From assembly GCA_025667525.1 (NCBI GenBank), contig CM046876.1, positions 482,256,557 to 482,320,556 of the forward strand: 64,000 bases of DNA, read 5' to 3'. This document shows positions 23,513 to 35,519 of this stretch, piece after piece. The notes beneath the pieces are model-generated. The model was not told the DNA's origin. It was given only the letters and a program-made list of their open reading frames with translations, and searched no databases. Position numbers and translations under genes: made by a program. How positions within the stretch are numbered: position 1 is the stretch's first letter; every line of letters begins with the position of its first letter. The DNA comes from Glebionis coronaria (lineage: Eukaryota > Streptophyta > Magnoliopsida > Asterales > Asteraceae).

Positions 23513-23831
23513 TGTAGAATCTTGATAACCTATGAATCTATGAAGTGGGTTGATGATTTCTAGAGAGAGAAACTAGAGAGAGAAAGTGAGAGAAAACTAT
23601 GTGTTATTTCATTAAGTGGAAACTAGAAATGTTCAACAACCACCCCTTTCCAAGGAGGAAAGGGGTATTTATACTTCCAAGTCATATGTGGACTTGGGCC
23701 GGCCCATGACAAGCCCATGGACCGGTTCTTACTTAACTAAATAAGTAATTATAAACTACGAGCTATTACAACATTAATAATATTGTGGAGTGACCGATAC
23801 TTCTAATATACGTAAAAACGTATTTCTAACA
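23513..23831 (-). repeat. Inner copia 5' LTR
   Basis: 319 bp, identical by eye to 6008-6326. It ends next to the PBS and is followed outside by the CACAT duplication. Confidence 0.95.
23666..23673 (-). promoter_or_regulatory. TATA box in inner copia 5' LTR
   Basis: TATAAATA on the minus strand in the 5' LTR, about 150 bases before the PBS. This spacing is suitable for driving the genomic RNA. Confidence 0.65.
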
Positions 23832-23836
23832 CACAT

Positions 23837-24052
23837 CTATATACTCAAAAGCCACAAAGATACGTTGCGTCCTTTGGACGCTTTGTAGATTTAACCAAGT
23901 GGTGCCCAAACTTTCCAAGTAGCCAGAATAAGCCCTCCACCTCATCAAGTGTCCATCAACTCTCATCCAAGGAATAACTGAAATAAACAAAAGATACATA
24001 ATAAGTCCCTCAAGTTGGATAATGGTATCTGATTAGGTCCAAAGATTTAACA
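23837..24052 (-). repeat. Outer copia 3' LTR, proximal part
   Basis: Matches the end of the 5' LTR (to 29808). It starts directly after the duplicated CACAT at 23832-23836 and ends ATTTAACA before the purine-rich tract. Confidence 0.92.
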
Positions 24053-24061
24053 TCCCCCCTT
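24053..24061 (-). other. Polypurine tract of outer copia element
   Basis: The minus strand reads AAGGGGGGA directly before the LTR start TGTTAAATC. Confidence 0.75.
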
Positions 24062-27000
24062 AATCAGATACCTCATACAGATTAAGCATGCCAAGTTTTT
24101 CAACAAGAGCATTGTGTTGTAATTTATCCAGTCCCTTTATGAAGATATCTGCTATTTGATTAGCAGAATCCACCTTACAAGTTTTAACAACACCACTCAA
24201 AAATTATTCCCTTACAAAGTGTAAGTCAATTTCTAAGTGTTTGGTTCTTTCATGATAAACTGGATTAGCAGCTATCTTAATAGTTGAGTTACTGTCATAG
24301 TACAAGGTTACAGGCAAAAGGTTTTAAAATTTTAAGTCTTATAAAACCTTAAGAATCCAGATGACCTCACTAGTTACTGAAGCAAGAGCTCTATACTCTG
24401 CTTTAGTAGAGGATTTGGAGAGAGTGTTTTGTTTTTTACTCTTCCAAGAAACAAGATTGTTGTTAACAAACACACAATAACGAGTAACAGATCTCCTAGT
24501 AACAACACACTTAGCCCAATCAGCATCAGAATAAGCATTTAGAAACATACCAGAGGTCTTCTTAATGTGAATGCCCAAACCTGGAGAGCCTTTAAGATAT
24601 CTTAATATCTTGAAGGCTGTTTTTAGATGAGATTTCAAAGTGGAGTGCATGAATTGACTTAAGCAGTGAACTGCATAAGATATGTCAGGCCTGGTATTGG
24701 TTAAGTAAATAAGCTTACCCATCAACTTCTGATAATCAACAATATTATCAAGCAAAGGGTCATCAATAGTGGGCTCATTAGATATAGCAAGCTTGGTAAC
24801 CAAGGGAGTGCTAGCAGGTTTACAAGCCAACATACCATATTCAGAAAGAAGGTTTAGCACATACTTTCTTTGATTTAAGCAAATGCCCCAATTAGTATCA
24901 ACAACCTCAATACCCAAAAAATATTTCAACTTTCCTAAGTCTTTAATCATAAACTTAGTTTTCAGAAATATTTTAAATTTTTCAATCTCAGCAACATTGT
25001 CCCCAGTAATAATGATATCATCAACATACACAAGTAAGGCAAGAAAAATATTACCAAGAGACTTGGTGTACAAAGAATAGTCATATTTACTTTGAACAAA
25101 ACCATTTTCACTCAACACATTTGTAAGCTTAGCATTCCGTTGCCTAGGAGCTTGTTTAAGCCCATACAATGATTTTTTAAGCCTACAGACCATGTTGTCA
25201 CCACCAGGAAGATATCCTTGTGGTGGTTTCATGTAAACAGTCTCATCAAGATCACCATAAAGAAAAGCATTATTAATGTCAAGTTGGAACACAGGCCAAG
25301 AATTCACAAAAGCAATATTAAGCAAACATATAACAGTAACCATCTTAACAACAGGGGCAAAAGTTTCATCAAAGTCAATCCCTTCTTTTTGACCAAAACC
25401 TTGGGCAACAACCCTAGCCTTGTACCTTTGAATTTCACCACTAGACTTAAACTTAAGTTTCCAGACCCACTTACTACCTAAGGCTTTTCTACCCTTTGGT
25501 AATTCAACAATATCCCAAGTATCATTCTCAAGAAGGCCTGCAAGTTCAGAGTTCATAGCATCAACCCAATAAGGGTTTTGAGAAGCTTCAAAAAAATTCT
25601 TTGGTTCACTGTTTTTGTTAAGTTGGGTGACAAAACAGAAGTTTTCATGATTAAGTTTAGAATACCCCACAAATTTTTCAAGACCATATTTAACCTTGGA
25701 ATTAACCACAAAATCATTATAGTTTTTTGGAAAAACAGAAGGTCTAGTAGACCTTCTAACACCCTAAGTAGGAGCACTTGGATTTTGATCCAAGTGACCT
25801 TCAGATTCATTACTTTCATCAAGTGTTGCTGCCTCCTCTCCCAACCCAACTTCAATATCCTCACAGTTATGAGCATCATCTCCAATATTTGGAGAATCAA
25901 CAGTGTCCATATTGTTCCCATGGTTGGAAGTGTGGCTACCCTCACTTTGTAACTCATGGTCACTATTATGACTAGTTGTTACTCTCTCATCATCAGTAGG
26001 TAGCTCAGGGTTATCTAAATCAAAAAAGTTTAACAGATTTTTATCTTGACTAAGACTAGGGACATTAGACTCATCATGCTTGTATTTTGAGACAGAATCC
26101 TTAAAAGGAAATATAGACTCAAAAAAACTCACATCTCTAGAGACAAAAAACTGATTTCTATCAAGACTAAAAAGCCTGTAGCCCTTCTGAGAATTAGAGT
26201 AACCCATCATAACACATTTTTCAGACCTATTAGACAGTTTATCATGACTATTCAAAATAGTAGCAAAGCACAAACAGCCAAACATTCTGATAAGAGAGAG
26301 ATTAGGACAAGTATTGTAAATCATTTCATAAGGGGACATTCCATTTAACACTGAAGAGGGTAATCTGTTAATGAGAAAAGTAGCAGTTAGAATGCATTCA
26401 GACCAAAATTTCAAAGGAATTCCCCCCTGAAACATAAGACACCTAGCCACATTTAAGAGGTGTCTATGTTTCCTTTCAGCCACCCCATTTTGCTGTGGGG
26501 TATAAGCACATGAAGTTTGATGAAGGATGCCATTGTTGTTACAAAACTTGTTGAAAGTTTGATTAACAAATTCAGTACCATTATCACTTCTAAAGACTTT
26601 AATGTTTCTTTTAAACTGATTTTTAATCATTTTATAAAAAACATCTATAAAAGTAACAACTTCATCCTTGGACTTAATGAGATATACCCAAACAGCTCTG
26701 GTAAAATCATCCATAATGGTCAAAAAATATCTATGGCCAGTGTGACATGTCACCTTATAAGGACCCTATAAATCAAGATGAACAATATCCCCCAAACACT
26801 TAGTCTTATGGTCACTTCAAGGAAAGGGCTTTCTGGTTTGTTTAGCCCTTTGACAGACTTCACAATAATCATATTTATCATGTTTATGAAGTTTCAAGGT
26901 GTCTTTTAAGGTGTCTAAGGCAGGGTCAGCAGGGTGGCCAAGTCTGTAATGCCAATCATAGTAAGATAGAGAACAAACAAGGGCAGATTGACTAGTATTA

Positions 27001-28658
27001 CACTTAATACCTTTAGTATCTAAGTAGTATAAACCACCACATTGATTACCAATCCCTAGAATGTTTTTCAGATTCAAATCCTGATTTAGAAAAAGGCATT
27101 TATTTTCATCAAAAACCACAAGAATCTTGTTATCCTTGGCTAATTTATGCACATATATCAAAGTAACACAATACTCAGGTATAACCAACACATCAAACAA
27201 GATAAGACCATTTGCCAATTTTAGATTTCCAATCTTAGATATGAAAGCTTCAGTAGCATTAGGATGACTGACTTTAATTTTGAGATGTGAAATGTCAAAC
27301 ACATTGTCCAATTCCTTTTCATTACTAGTCATGTGTTGGTGTGCCCCAGAGTCAACCACTTTCCCATGTTGAGTCACTTTAGAATGAATATTAGAACAAA
27401 AGAACTTTCCAAAGTTATCATTAAAAACCTTACTAGAATTGAAGTAGGTACTTGCCATATTGGCCTACACTCCTTTTTCAGAACTAGTATTCTCTTTGAT
27501 AAGAGAGAGTAAAGCAGAAAGTTGTTCATTAGAAAAAACAAAGTTGGAATTAGAGCCAACAGAGTTGTTTGAAAAATTTTTCCCTTTAGAATTTTGACTA
27601 GATTTCTTTTTTCCAAAATCAGCAGGAAAGCCAATGAGTTTAAAACATCTATCAATAGTATGCCCATTATACCCACAATTTTCACAGACCACGTCAGAGT
27701 TCCCACTGGGTCTATAAGTATTAGGTCTATTGGCCATGTTAGGTTTAGGGCTGCTACTATTATAGTTGGGTCTAAAACCACCATTAGAACTGCTGCTATT
27801 ATAATTAGGTCTAAAGCCACCATTAGGGTTAGGGTTAACATTTTGGTGGCCTTGAAACTCATTTCTGGTAGGCCCATTTGAGAGAAAAGCAGAAGTCTGA
27901 TTCCTTTGAGAGGTACCAGATAGGCTGCCAGAAGCAACTCTGTAAGACTCCTCACTAGAGATGATTGCATAAGCACCTTTAATATCTGGAAGAACCTCTC
28001 TAGAGAGAATGGAGCTTCTAATGGTCATAGAAGTATCATCAAGACCCATTAAGAATTGCATCAATTTCAACAACTTGTTATGATTCTTAAATTCATTAGT
28101 AGCAGCACAAACACAATTAGGAAGTTCAACCATAACATCATATTGTTTCCACAAAGCATTTAAGGTATGATAATAATCAGACAAGTTGGAGCCATTTTGC
28201 TTCAAGGTATTAATCTTATGGTGCAGATTAAATATCACAGACCTATCAACCTTATGATAGGTTTCTTTCAAATCATTCCAAACATGCTCAGCTTTCTTAG
28301 AAAAAATTTGACCAAGAAACAATTCTTCAGATATAGAATTAAGAATCCAACCTAACACAACAGCATTGACTCTGTCCCATTGTCTTCCCAACACATTAGT
28401 TAGGGATCTTTTACAAGATCCATTTATGAAACCAGTTTTATTTTTTCCTTCTAAGGACAAAAGCATAGCATTAGACCAAATTTGATAATTCTCAGTCCCT
28501 TTAAGTTTAATAGAAATCACAGTCAATGTGGCAGAGTCAACAGGGTGGAGGTGCAAAGTGTCACTAATATCAAGTTTACTGATCAAGGTGACAACAGATT
28601 CTTCCCCAATCTGGTCATCTTGATGTTCAGTGTCTTTGTCACCATGAACACTAGTCAT
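24062..28658 (-). pseudogene. Outer copia gag-pol polyprotein (RE1-like), broken by stops
   Basis: Starts at ATG 28658. Gag (28658-27465) has a capsid-like region, then the CCHC knuckle CENCGYNGHTIDRC (about 27690). Then protease VDSGAHQHMTS (about 27350), pre-integrase YDWHYRLGHPAD, integrase with DFTRAVWVYL and RSDNGTEFVNQ, TPQQNGVAERKHRH, RT with LVYVDDIIITG (about 25035), and RNase H with STKAEYRALA and a C-terminal part continuing to about 24062. All stretches share one frame, interrupted by single stops at 27465, 26817, about 26769, 25764 and 24339 plus later ones. One ancestral polyprotein lost by point mutation explains this best. Confidence 0.93.
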
Positions 28659-29318
28659 GGTGATGAGTCACAGAAACCAAACCCCAAAAAAAAGAACTTA
28701 ATCAAAGTCAACAAAGTTCCCAGGCTTCCAAACCACTCAAGGGTGGCAGGTCAAGGGCAAGACAGTGATTAAGGGTCCAAATAAACAGAATACCCCAACA
28801 AACAATAGCAAGGTGAGCAAAAAAAGAGAGTAACAATATACGAGAGAGTATAATCACAAATATCACCGAAAAAACAAGTATGAGAAAGCAAATAAGCCAG
28901 TAATCAAATAATAAAAAAGGAGAGAGAGCAGAGGTGTTACAGTGCATACACAAAAGCCCAATCGAACTGTTTCTTCTAGATTCACTTAGTCTAGAAGAAA
29001 ACAGAACCTCCTCACCAAACCCTAATTTAAGAAAAATTAGGGAAAAGTGCAATCACCAACAGATCTATGCAATAGATCAAAGAGACAACGTCCCTGCACC
29101 ACAAACAAGGTTAAACATATATAAATTGAAAAACCCCCAAAAGTTTGAAACCCTAAAATTAAAAAATCGATTTTAGGACGAATAAAAAATAGTGAGAATA
29201 AAACCTTTTAAATCTGACTATCTCAATAGCAGATCTATCCAAAAAACATATCAATTTTGAAAAACCCCAAAAAAATTTGAAACCCTAAAAATATTTTCCA
29301 ACGATTTTAGAGCACCAG
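28659..29318 (-). other. Leader of outer copia element
   Basis: 660 bases between the PBS and the gag ATG with no supported gene. Small open frames here are antisense or random. Confidence 0.6.
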
Positions 29319-29330
29319 TCTTTGATACCA
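29319..29330 (-). other. tRNA-Met primer-binding site of outer copia
   Basis: The minus strand reads TGGTATCAAAGA directly at the 5' LTR end. Confidence 0.85.
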
Positions 29331-29808
29331 TAAAGAAATATACGATAAAATCAAAATATGGAAGATATGAACTCAGAATCAAAACCTTTAATAAACATAA
29401 ACGAGTTTGAAGATTAAGATTAAACAAGTCACCACAGCTAATCTGGTGTGACTCTATTATCTAATTGATAATAGTCTTTACAATAACAAAATCAACAAAA
29501 TAGAACTGGGCTACATTTTTGAAAGAGAGAACAAGATGAAAAAACACACAGATGAAAAACCCAGATAAGATGACAAAATGGGAGCGTCTCATCTATATAC
29601 TCAAAAGCCACAAAGATACGTTGCGTCCTTTGGACGCTTTGTAGATTTAACAAAGTGGTGCCCAAACTTTCCAAGTAGCCAGAATAAGACCTCCACATCA
29701 TCAAGTGTCCATCAACTCTCATCCAAGGAATAACTAAAACAAACAAAAGATACATAATAAGTCCCTCAAGTTGGATAATGGTATCTGATTAGGTCCAAAG
29801 ATTTAACA
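29331..29808 (-). repeat. Outer copia 5' LTR
   Basis: 478 bp, equal in length to the rejoined 3' LTR. Flanked on the right by GTTTG (29809-29813), the target duplicate. Confidence 0.93.
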
Positions 29809-29813
29809 GTTTG

Positions 29814-30134
29814 AAACCCATGAATCAACTGAAGAAGGACTAAAGTAACAGCTTCCACCATTCACACTGTCGCCACCTAAGCTCAAACCAACTTTGACGT
29901 TAGAATGTTGGCTTTTGATTGATGAAACTTATGAAGGGCTCAGATTATCGTTGTGCTAAGACACATTGAATTTTCCATTAGTTGGTGAGGCAGAAGATGA
30001 AGAGGTGTAGTCGATTGCAAAAGCAAGCAAGTAGTGGAATTCAACGTTTGGGTTAATGGGTACGTTTGGAAATTTTACATTATTGAACTCAGCTCCAATA
30101 TATTCGCGAAATAAATCAGATTTCGGTGCATTAG
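29814..30134 (-). pseudogene. GH18 chitinase-like pseudogene, 5' half
   Basis: The minus strand encodes the N-terminal half of the protein whose rest lies at 5218-5745: [11 protein letters not shown], then [19 protein letters not shown], then SNVKVGLSLGGDSV and SVDSWVSN at the insertion point. The exon probably begins near 30134 after an AG acceptor, by analogy with exon 2 of the intact gene. Two in-frame stops are present: one where the intact paralogue has FW (KFNVS then TAG) and one in SPS-TAA-VSS. These lie in addition to the 24-kb insertion, so the copy is dead on several counts. No exon 1 was recognised upstream. Confidence 0.88.
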
Positions 30135-30920
30135 CTTGTGCTGATGCTATAGCTAAAAGAGCTTGTAGCGTGAAAAGAATTAAGGAAAAACTTAGAGAAG
30201 CCCATTCTAATCAAAGAGCAGGTGGTATTAAAGTCTTGTGGCAGGTTGAGGTGATGATTAAGACTAGGAAAAGAAGTTGTTAAATAGAAAAGATTGCGGA
30301 AAACTGCTTAGAAAGTGATGCTACCAAAATCTACATGGTCGTCAATGTGTTTGGTGTGACCGTCCGCCTAGCTTTGACCTTGACTCGGGTCTTCGGGAAA
30401 AGACAAAGAAAGATCATTAGAGAGGTCCTCGGACTGAGCCCGGGGGAACCCCCTCAGACGATCAAGTCAGTATCAAGCATATGTAGTTTATGCATTAGAA
30501 TATAATAGAGATTGAGAGGAGTTGGTGTCCAAACTGATATAACACATAGCCTTTTATAGGCTCTTCATTGTGATAAGATCTTATCTAAAAGACTCATATC
30601 AGAATCATATCTGACACAATCGTATATGCAAGAGAATATCTTAGGCAAGTTGTTAATCAACTTGTTTGATGTTTATCTTTGTGTCCATGAGGCCTTCCTT
30701 GCTCACTCATTTCCTCTGATAAGATATACATGCATACATATATAATAACAACAATGGATACTAGATCATAAGCATTATGTCAGGGTGTATCTAGTCAAGA
30801 CTGAGATACGGGATACACTATCAGAAAGTAATCAACATAATATAAATTAAGGTGGAGCAAGTGTACTTCTGCTGTTCTTATTATATGAAGTCTATTTTGT
30901 TATGATCAATAGGTCATTAT
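30135..30920. other. Intergenic stretch with unidentified repeat-like sequence
   Basis: No gene assigned. A plus-strand frame (30056-30283) overlaps the GH18 half antisense and continues to a lysine/arginine-rich end; I do not consider it a gene. The stretch CTCGGACTGAGCCCGGGGGAACCCCC (near 30430) is GC-rich against its surroundings and may be part of an old LTR. Confidence 0.35.
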
Positions 30921-31558
30921 TGTTGGAAATTTAGTGCAATTGTGGGATCGAGTCATACTTGTAAATGGGTTTAGAGGTACGGAGTGTACACCCATTAAGT
31001 CCCTGACCTCCCTGGACTCAATATAGTGGTTGAAAGTTAATCAGTAGGAAGTTGCTCCTGGTGAGGAAGTTGCTCCTGGTTAGGAAGTTGCTCCTGGTTA
31101 GGACGTTGCTCCTAGTGATGCACAAAGTCTTTGTAACCTCTTTGACCAATCAATGAGGATTGAATATTGACTTGATGACCAGGTTTATGGTCATGTAACC
31201 ACTATGCTTTATGTAGGTAATTATGAGATTAATTGGCCGATTAATGCTCTTAATACCTTTGACTATGAGTTACATCCTTCTAGGACTAGGATCACTATAA
31301 ATAGTGATCATACTTGCATGAGGAAATATACAGAAACAAGAAACACTTACACGCACAGAGTTCTTGATTTGTGCCTAAAACAAGAACTAACTCTTGGTTT
31401 TATCCCAAGGAGGTATTCGTGTTAACCCAGACATAGGGTCGAATAATCTTCTTTGGAAAGTGATTACACGACTTCAAGAGATATCCGGTTACCATTCATT
31501 GGTACGTAGTTAGGGTATTGATTATCTTCACCCTGTTGGAACGAAGTAAACCCCAACA
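30921..31558 (+). repeat. Third copia 5' LTR
   Basis: TG...CA, 638 bp. It contains four tandem GAAGTTGCTCCTGGT-type units (about 31048-31117). The 73-codon opening within it (31204-31425) recurs in the other LTR and is not counted as a gene. Confidence 0.95.
31290..31309 (+). promoter_or_regulatory. TATA box inside a perfect palindrome
   Basis: GATCACTATAAATAGTGATC: the TATAAATA box (31296-31303) lies at the centre of 9-base inverted arms. The same 20 bases occur in the other LTR near 36380. This is the likely core promoter of the element. Confidence 0.65.
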
Positions 31559-31586
31559 TTCAAAGAAGATTATTTTGTGATAATCA

Positions 31587-34500
31587 ATGGCGGCGGCAAT
31601 GAAGCATATGGTGGCTAACTTCTCCAAACTGGACAAGTTTGAAGGGGTTGATTTTAGGAGATGGCAGAAGAAGATGCACTTTCTTCTTTCTACCATGAAC
31701 ATGGTGTACGTGCTGACCACTCTCATTCCTGATGGTGGTGATGATGCTACTTTGGAGGAACTGAGGAAAAGGAGCAAATGGGAGAATGATGATTATGTGT
31801 GTCGCGACATAATTCTCAATGGTATGTCTGATTCTTTATTTGATATTTACCAAAATGTTGAATCTGCTAAAGAACTATGGGATTCCTTGGAAGCCAAATA
31901 TATGGCTGAGGATGCATCAAGTAAGAAGTTCCTTGTGAGTGATTTCACAACAAATTACAAAATGACTGATTCAAGACCAGTCATGGAACAATACAATGAA
32001 CTTCTTGGAATACTTGGCAGATTTACACAACATAAAATGAACATGGATGAGACCATTCAGGTCTCGTGTGTCATTGACAAACTACCTCCTTCTTGGAAAG
32101 ATTTCAAGCACACCTTGAAACATAAGAAGGAGGAGTTAACTCTTGTTGAGTTGGGCAGTGATAAGCCAAAGAGAAACAATGTTGCTGGTTCATCTGTTGT
32201 CAATATGGTGGAGCATAACAACTCCACCAGGTACAATGACAACAAGGGCAAACGTAAGCATCAGGAAAACACCAAAGCTAATCCTAACAAGAAGTCATCA
32301 GTGGCTTGTTGGAAGTGTGGGAAACCTGGACACTTCAAAAGGGATTGTAAAGGTGTTAGCATTGGCAACCAAGCTAATGGATCAGACACAAATGGTCAGA
32401 ATATGTTTAATGAATCTCTCCAGATTTATTATGTTACATATGTATCTGAAGCTTACTTTTTGCAGGATGATGATGTTGCGTGGTGGGTTGACTCTGGAGC
32501 AACAGTACATGTGTGTAAAGATAGATGCTGGTTCATGACTTATGAGTCAATGAATGATGGATCTATCCTTCACATGGGAAATGAGTCAACAGCCCTAGTG
32601 CATGGACGTGGTTGTGTAGATCTTAAATTTAGTTCTGGAAAGATTGTTTCTTTGTTTAATGTTTTGCATGTTCCTAATATTAGGAAGAACTTGGTTTCTA
32701 GTAGTGTTTTGAATAATTGTGGTTATAAACAAGTGATTGAATCTAATAAATTTGTTTTATCAAAACATGGTGTGTTTATTGGTTTTGGCTATTTGAGTAA
32801 TCAAATGTTCAGGCTTAATATTGATTCTAGTATAAATGTTGATTCTGTCCTGATGACTACCACTAAAATGAATGATTCATCACTATGGCATGCTAGACTA
32901 GGCCATGTCCACTATAAGAGGATGCAAGATATGTCTAAGGATGGGTTAATCCCATCATTTGACATGGACACTGAAAAGTGTCAGACTTGCATGCTGAACA
33001 AAATAACCAAGAAACCATTTCAGGATGTAAAACGTGAAACTACAGTTTTGGAGCTAATCCATAGTGACCTATGTGATTTGCATGCTACTCCCTCATTAAG
33101 GAATAAGAAATACTTGGTAACATTTATTGATGATGCTTCTAGGTTTTGCTATGTTTATTTGTTACATACTAAGGATGAAGCATTAGATAAATTTAAAGTA
33201 TTTAAAACTGAAGTTGAATTACACAAGGAGTCTAAATCAAAAGATTTAGGACTGATAGGGGAGGTGAGTACATGGATACTTTGTACTTTCAGTCTGTTGG
33301 AATAATCCATGAGACAACTGCCCCCTATACTCCACAACAAAATGGTATATCTGAAAGGAAAAATAGAGTACTAAAAGAGATGGTTAACTCCATGTTGTCC
33401 TACTTAGGACTGAGTCAAGGGTTTTGGGGAGAAGCTATGTTAACAGCTTGCTATTTATTAAATAGGGTTCCTAATAAGAGGAACATGATTACCCCTTATG
33501 AACTCTGGACTAAAAGGAAACCAAACTTGAACTACCTCAAAGTTTGAGGTTGTAGGGCTGTTGTAAGACTCCCTGATCCAAAGGTGAAAACCTTGGGTGA
33601 AAGAGGCATTGAATGCATCTTTGTTGGATATGCTGAGCATTCCAAGGCATATAGGTTCTATGTCCTTGAACCTAATGATTTAGTTTCAATAAACTCAATC
33701 ATTGAATCAAGGGATGCTAACTTTGATGAGAATAGGTTCTCATCAGTCCCTAGACCAAGCCTTAGGACTCCTACTGGAGCTGAGGACATTGGTGTTTCAG
33801 TAGAACCTCAAATGCTCACTGATGAGGTTGTGGTTCAGCAACCTGAGCCTGAGCTTAGAAGAAGCACAAGGCATAGGACTTCTAGGAATTTTGGGCCTGA
33901 GTTTCAACTATACTTAGTTGAAGGAACAAGGGATGAGGTCTCTGATCAATACTCCTATTGCTTTAATGTTGAGGATGATCCCAAAACATTTGATGAAGAA
34001 ATGAAGTCCCAGGATATTGCTTTCTGGAAAGAAGCAATAAATGATGAGATGGACTCCATCATGGGCAACAACACTTGGGTGTTGGTTGATCTACCTCCAG
34101 GTTATAATCCACTTGGTAACAAGTGGATTTTCAAAAGGAAAATGAAGGTAGATGGAACTGTTGAAAAGTTCAAGGCAAGGTTAGTCATTCAGGGCTTTAA
34201 ACAAAAGTCAGGGATAGACTATTTTGATACTTATGCTCCAGTAGCACGTATCAGTACCATAAGAATGCTGATTGCTCTAGCAAGTATTCACAATCTGATT
34301 ATTCATCAGATGGATGTGAAGACAGCATTCTTGAATGGTGACTTGGATGAGGAGGTTTATATGAACCAACCTCAGGGCTTCATCATGCCTGGTCATGAAG
34401 GTAAGGTGTGTAAACTGATTAAGTCCTTATATGGACTGAAGCAGGCACCTAAGCAATGGCACCAGAAATTTGATGAAGTGGTTTGTCTAATGGTTATTCG

Positions 34501-35519
34501 CTTAACCAAGCTGACAAATGTGTATATAGAAAATTTGATGAATCTGGTAAAGGAGTCATCATTTGCCTATATGTTGATGACATGTTAATCTTTGGTACTG
34601 ACCAAGCTAAAAGGATTTTTTGTCATCAAAGTTCTCCATGAAAGACATGGGGGAGGCTAATGTTATCCTTGGCATAAGGATTAAACATGAAAGTGATGGT
34701 ATTGTAATTTCTCAGTCTCATTACATTGAGAAGGTGCTGAAGAAATTCAATCACTTTGATTGTACTCCAGTAAGTACACCTATGGATACAAGTGAGAAAC
34801 TAATGCCTAACAATGGTCAGGTTGTCTCCCAGCTTGAGTATTCTAAGGTTATTGGTTGCTTGATGTATGCCATGACTAGTACTAGGCCTGACATTGCATT
34901 TGCTGTGGGTAAACTGAGTAGGTATACTAGTAATCCTAGTACTCAGCATTGGCAAGCAATTCAGAGGGTACTGAAGTATTTGAAAGGAACAATGGACTAT
35001 TGTTTGTCTTATACTGGATATCCTTCAGTGTTGGAAGGTTACACTAATGCAAGTTGGATCAGCAATACTGAGGATAATTCATCCACCAGTGGCTGGGTAT
35101 TCCTACTTGCTGGTGGTGCAATTTCTTGGGCATCCAAGAAACAAACTTGCATTACTGGTTCTACCATGGAATCTGAGTTTGTGGCTCTAGCAGCTGCTGG
35201 TAAAGAAGCTGAATGGTTGAGAAACTTGTTTCTTGAGATTCCATTGTGGGTCAAACCTATGGCACCCATATCTATCCGTTGTGATAGTGCAGCTACATTG
35301 GCTAAGGCTTATAGCCAAATGTACAATGGTAAGTCTAGACACTTAGGTGTTAGACATAGCATGATTCGTGAGCTAATCATGAATGGGGTGATATCAATAG
35401 AGTTTGTGAGGTCTCAACAAAACTTAGCTGATCACTTGACGAATGGATTGGCTAGAGACTTGGTTAAAAAGTCTGCTAAAGGGATGGTTTTAAAGTCCAA
35501 ACTAGTCACTGAATACTAG
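31587..35519 (+). pseudogene. Third copia gag-pol, frameshifted
   Basis: ATG at 31587. Gag has FRRWQKKMHFLLSTM and SLEAKYMAEDASSKKFL, then the CCHC knuckle CWKCGKPGHFKRDC (about 32310). Protease WWVDSGATVHV (about 32480), pre-integrase LWHARLGHVHYKRM, integrase with HSDLCDLHAT and TFIDDASRFCYVYLL, and YTPQQNGISERKNR. RT has MDVKTAFLNGDLDEEVYM and LYVDDMLIFG (about 34575). RNase H has STMESEFVALAAAGKEAEW. Breaks: a frameshift near 33230 inside the integrase core, TGA at 33545-33547, lost T near 34483 and again in a T run near 34615. Stop at 35517-35519. These are few, recent-looking lesions in a Ty1/copia polyprotein. Confidence 0.94.

Larger units (their letters stand above)
6008..23831 (-). 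mobile_element. Giant 17.8-kb Ty1/copia retrotransposon (inner element)
   Basis: Two 319-bp LTRs (6008-6326 and 23513-23831) begin TGTAG and end AACA on the plus strand and look identical at every base. The flanking duplication CACAT is at 6003-6007 and 23832-23836. Internal order on the minus strand: PBS, minisatellite leader, gag, a long coiled-coil region, protease-integrase-RT-RNase H, an AT-rich spacer, a second minisatellite, a very large post-pol ORF, a 2.2-kb tail, purine tract. This is far longer than a usual 5-kb copia element. Every ORF is broken by stops or frameshifts, so this copy is non-autonomous. Confidence 0.95.
5746..29808 (-). mobile_element. RE1-like Ty1/copia retrotransposon (outer element, host of a nested copy)
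   Basis: Minus-strand element with 478-bp LTRs at 29331-29808 (5') and 5746-6007 plus 23837-24052 (3', split by the inner insertion). Without the nested 17.8-kb element and its duplicated 5 bp it is about 6.2 kb. A PBS (29319-29330) and a purine-rich tract (24053-24061) are in the right places. Target duplication is ATTTG/GTTTG, one mismatch. The two LTRs differ at about a dozen positions by eye. On the minus strand the LTR begins TGTTAAATC and ends in TTTA instead of CA. It inserted inside a GH18 gene. Confidence 0.9.
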
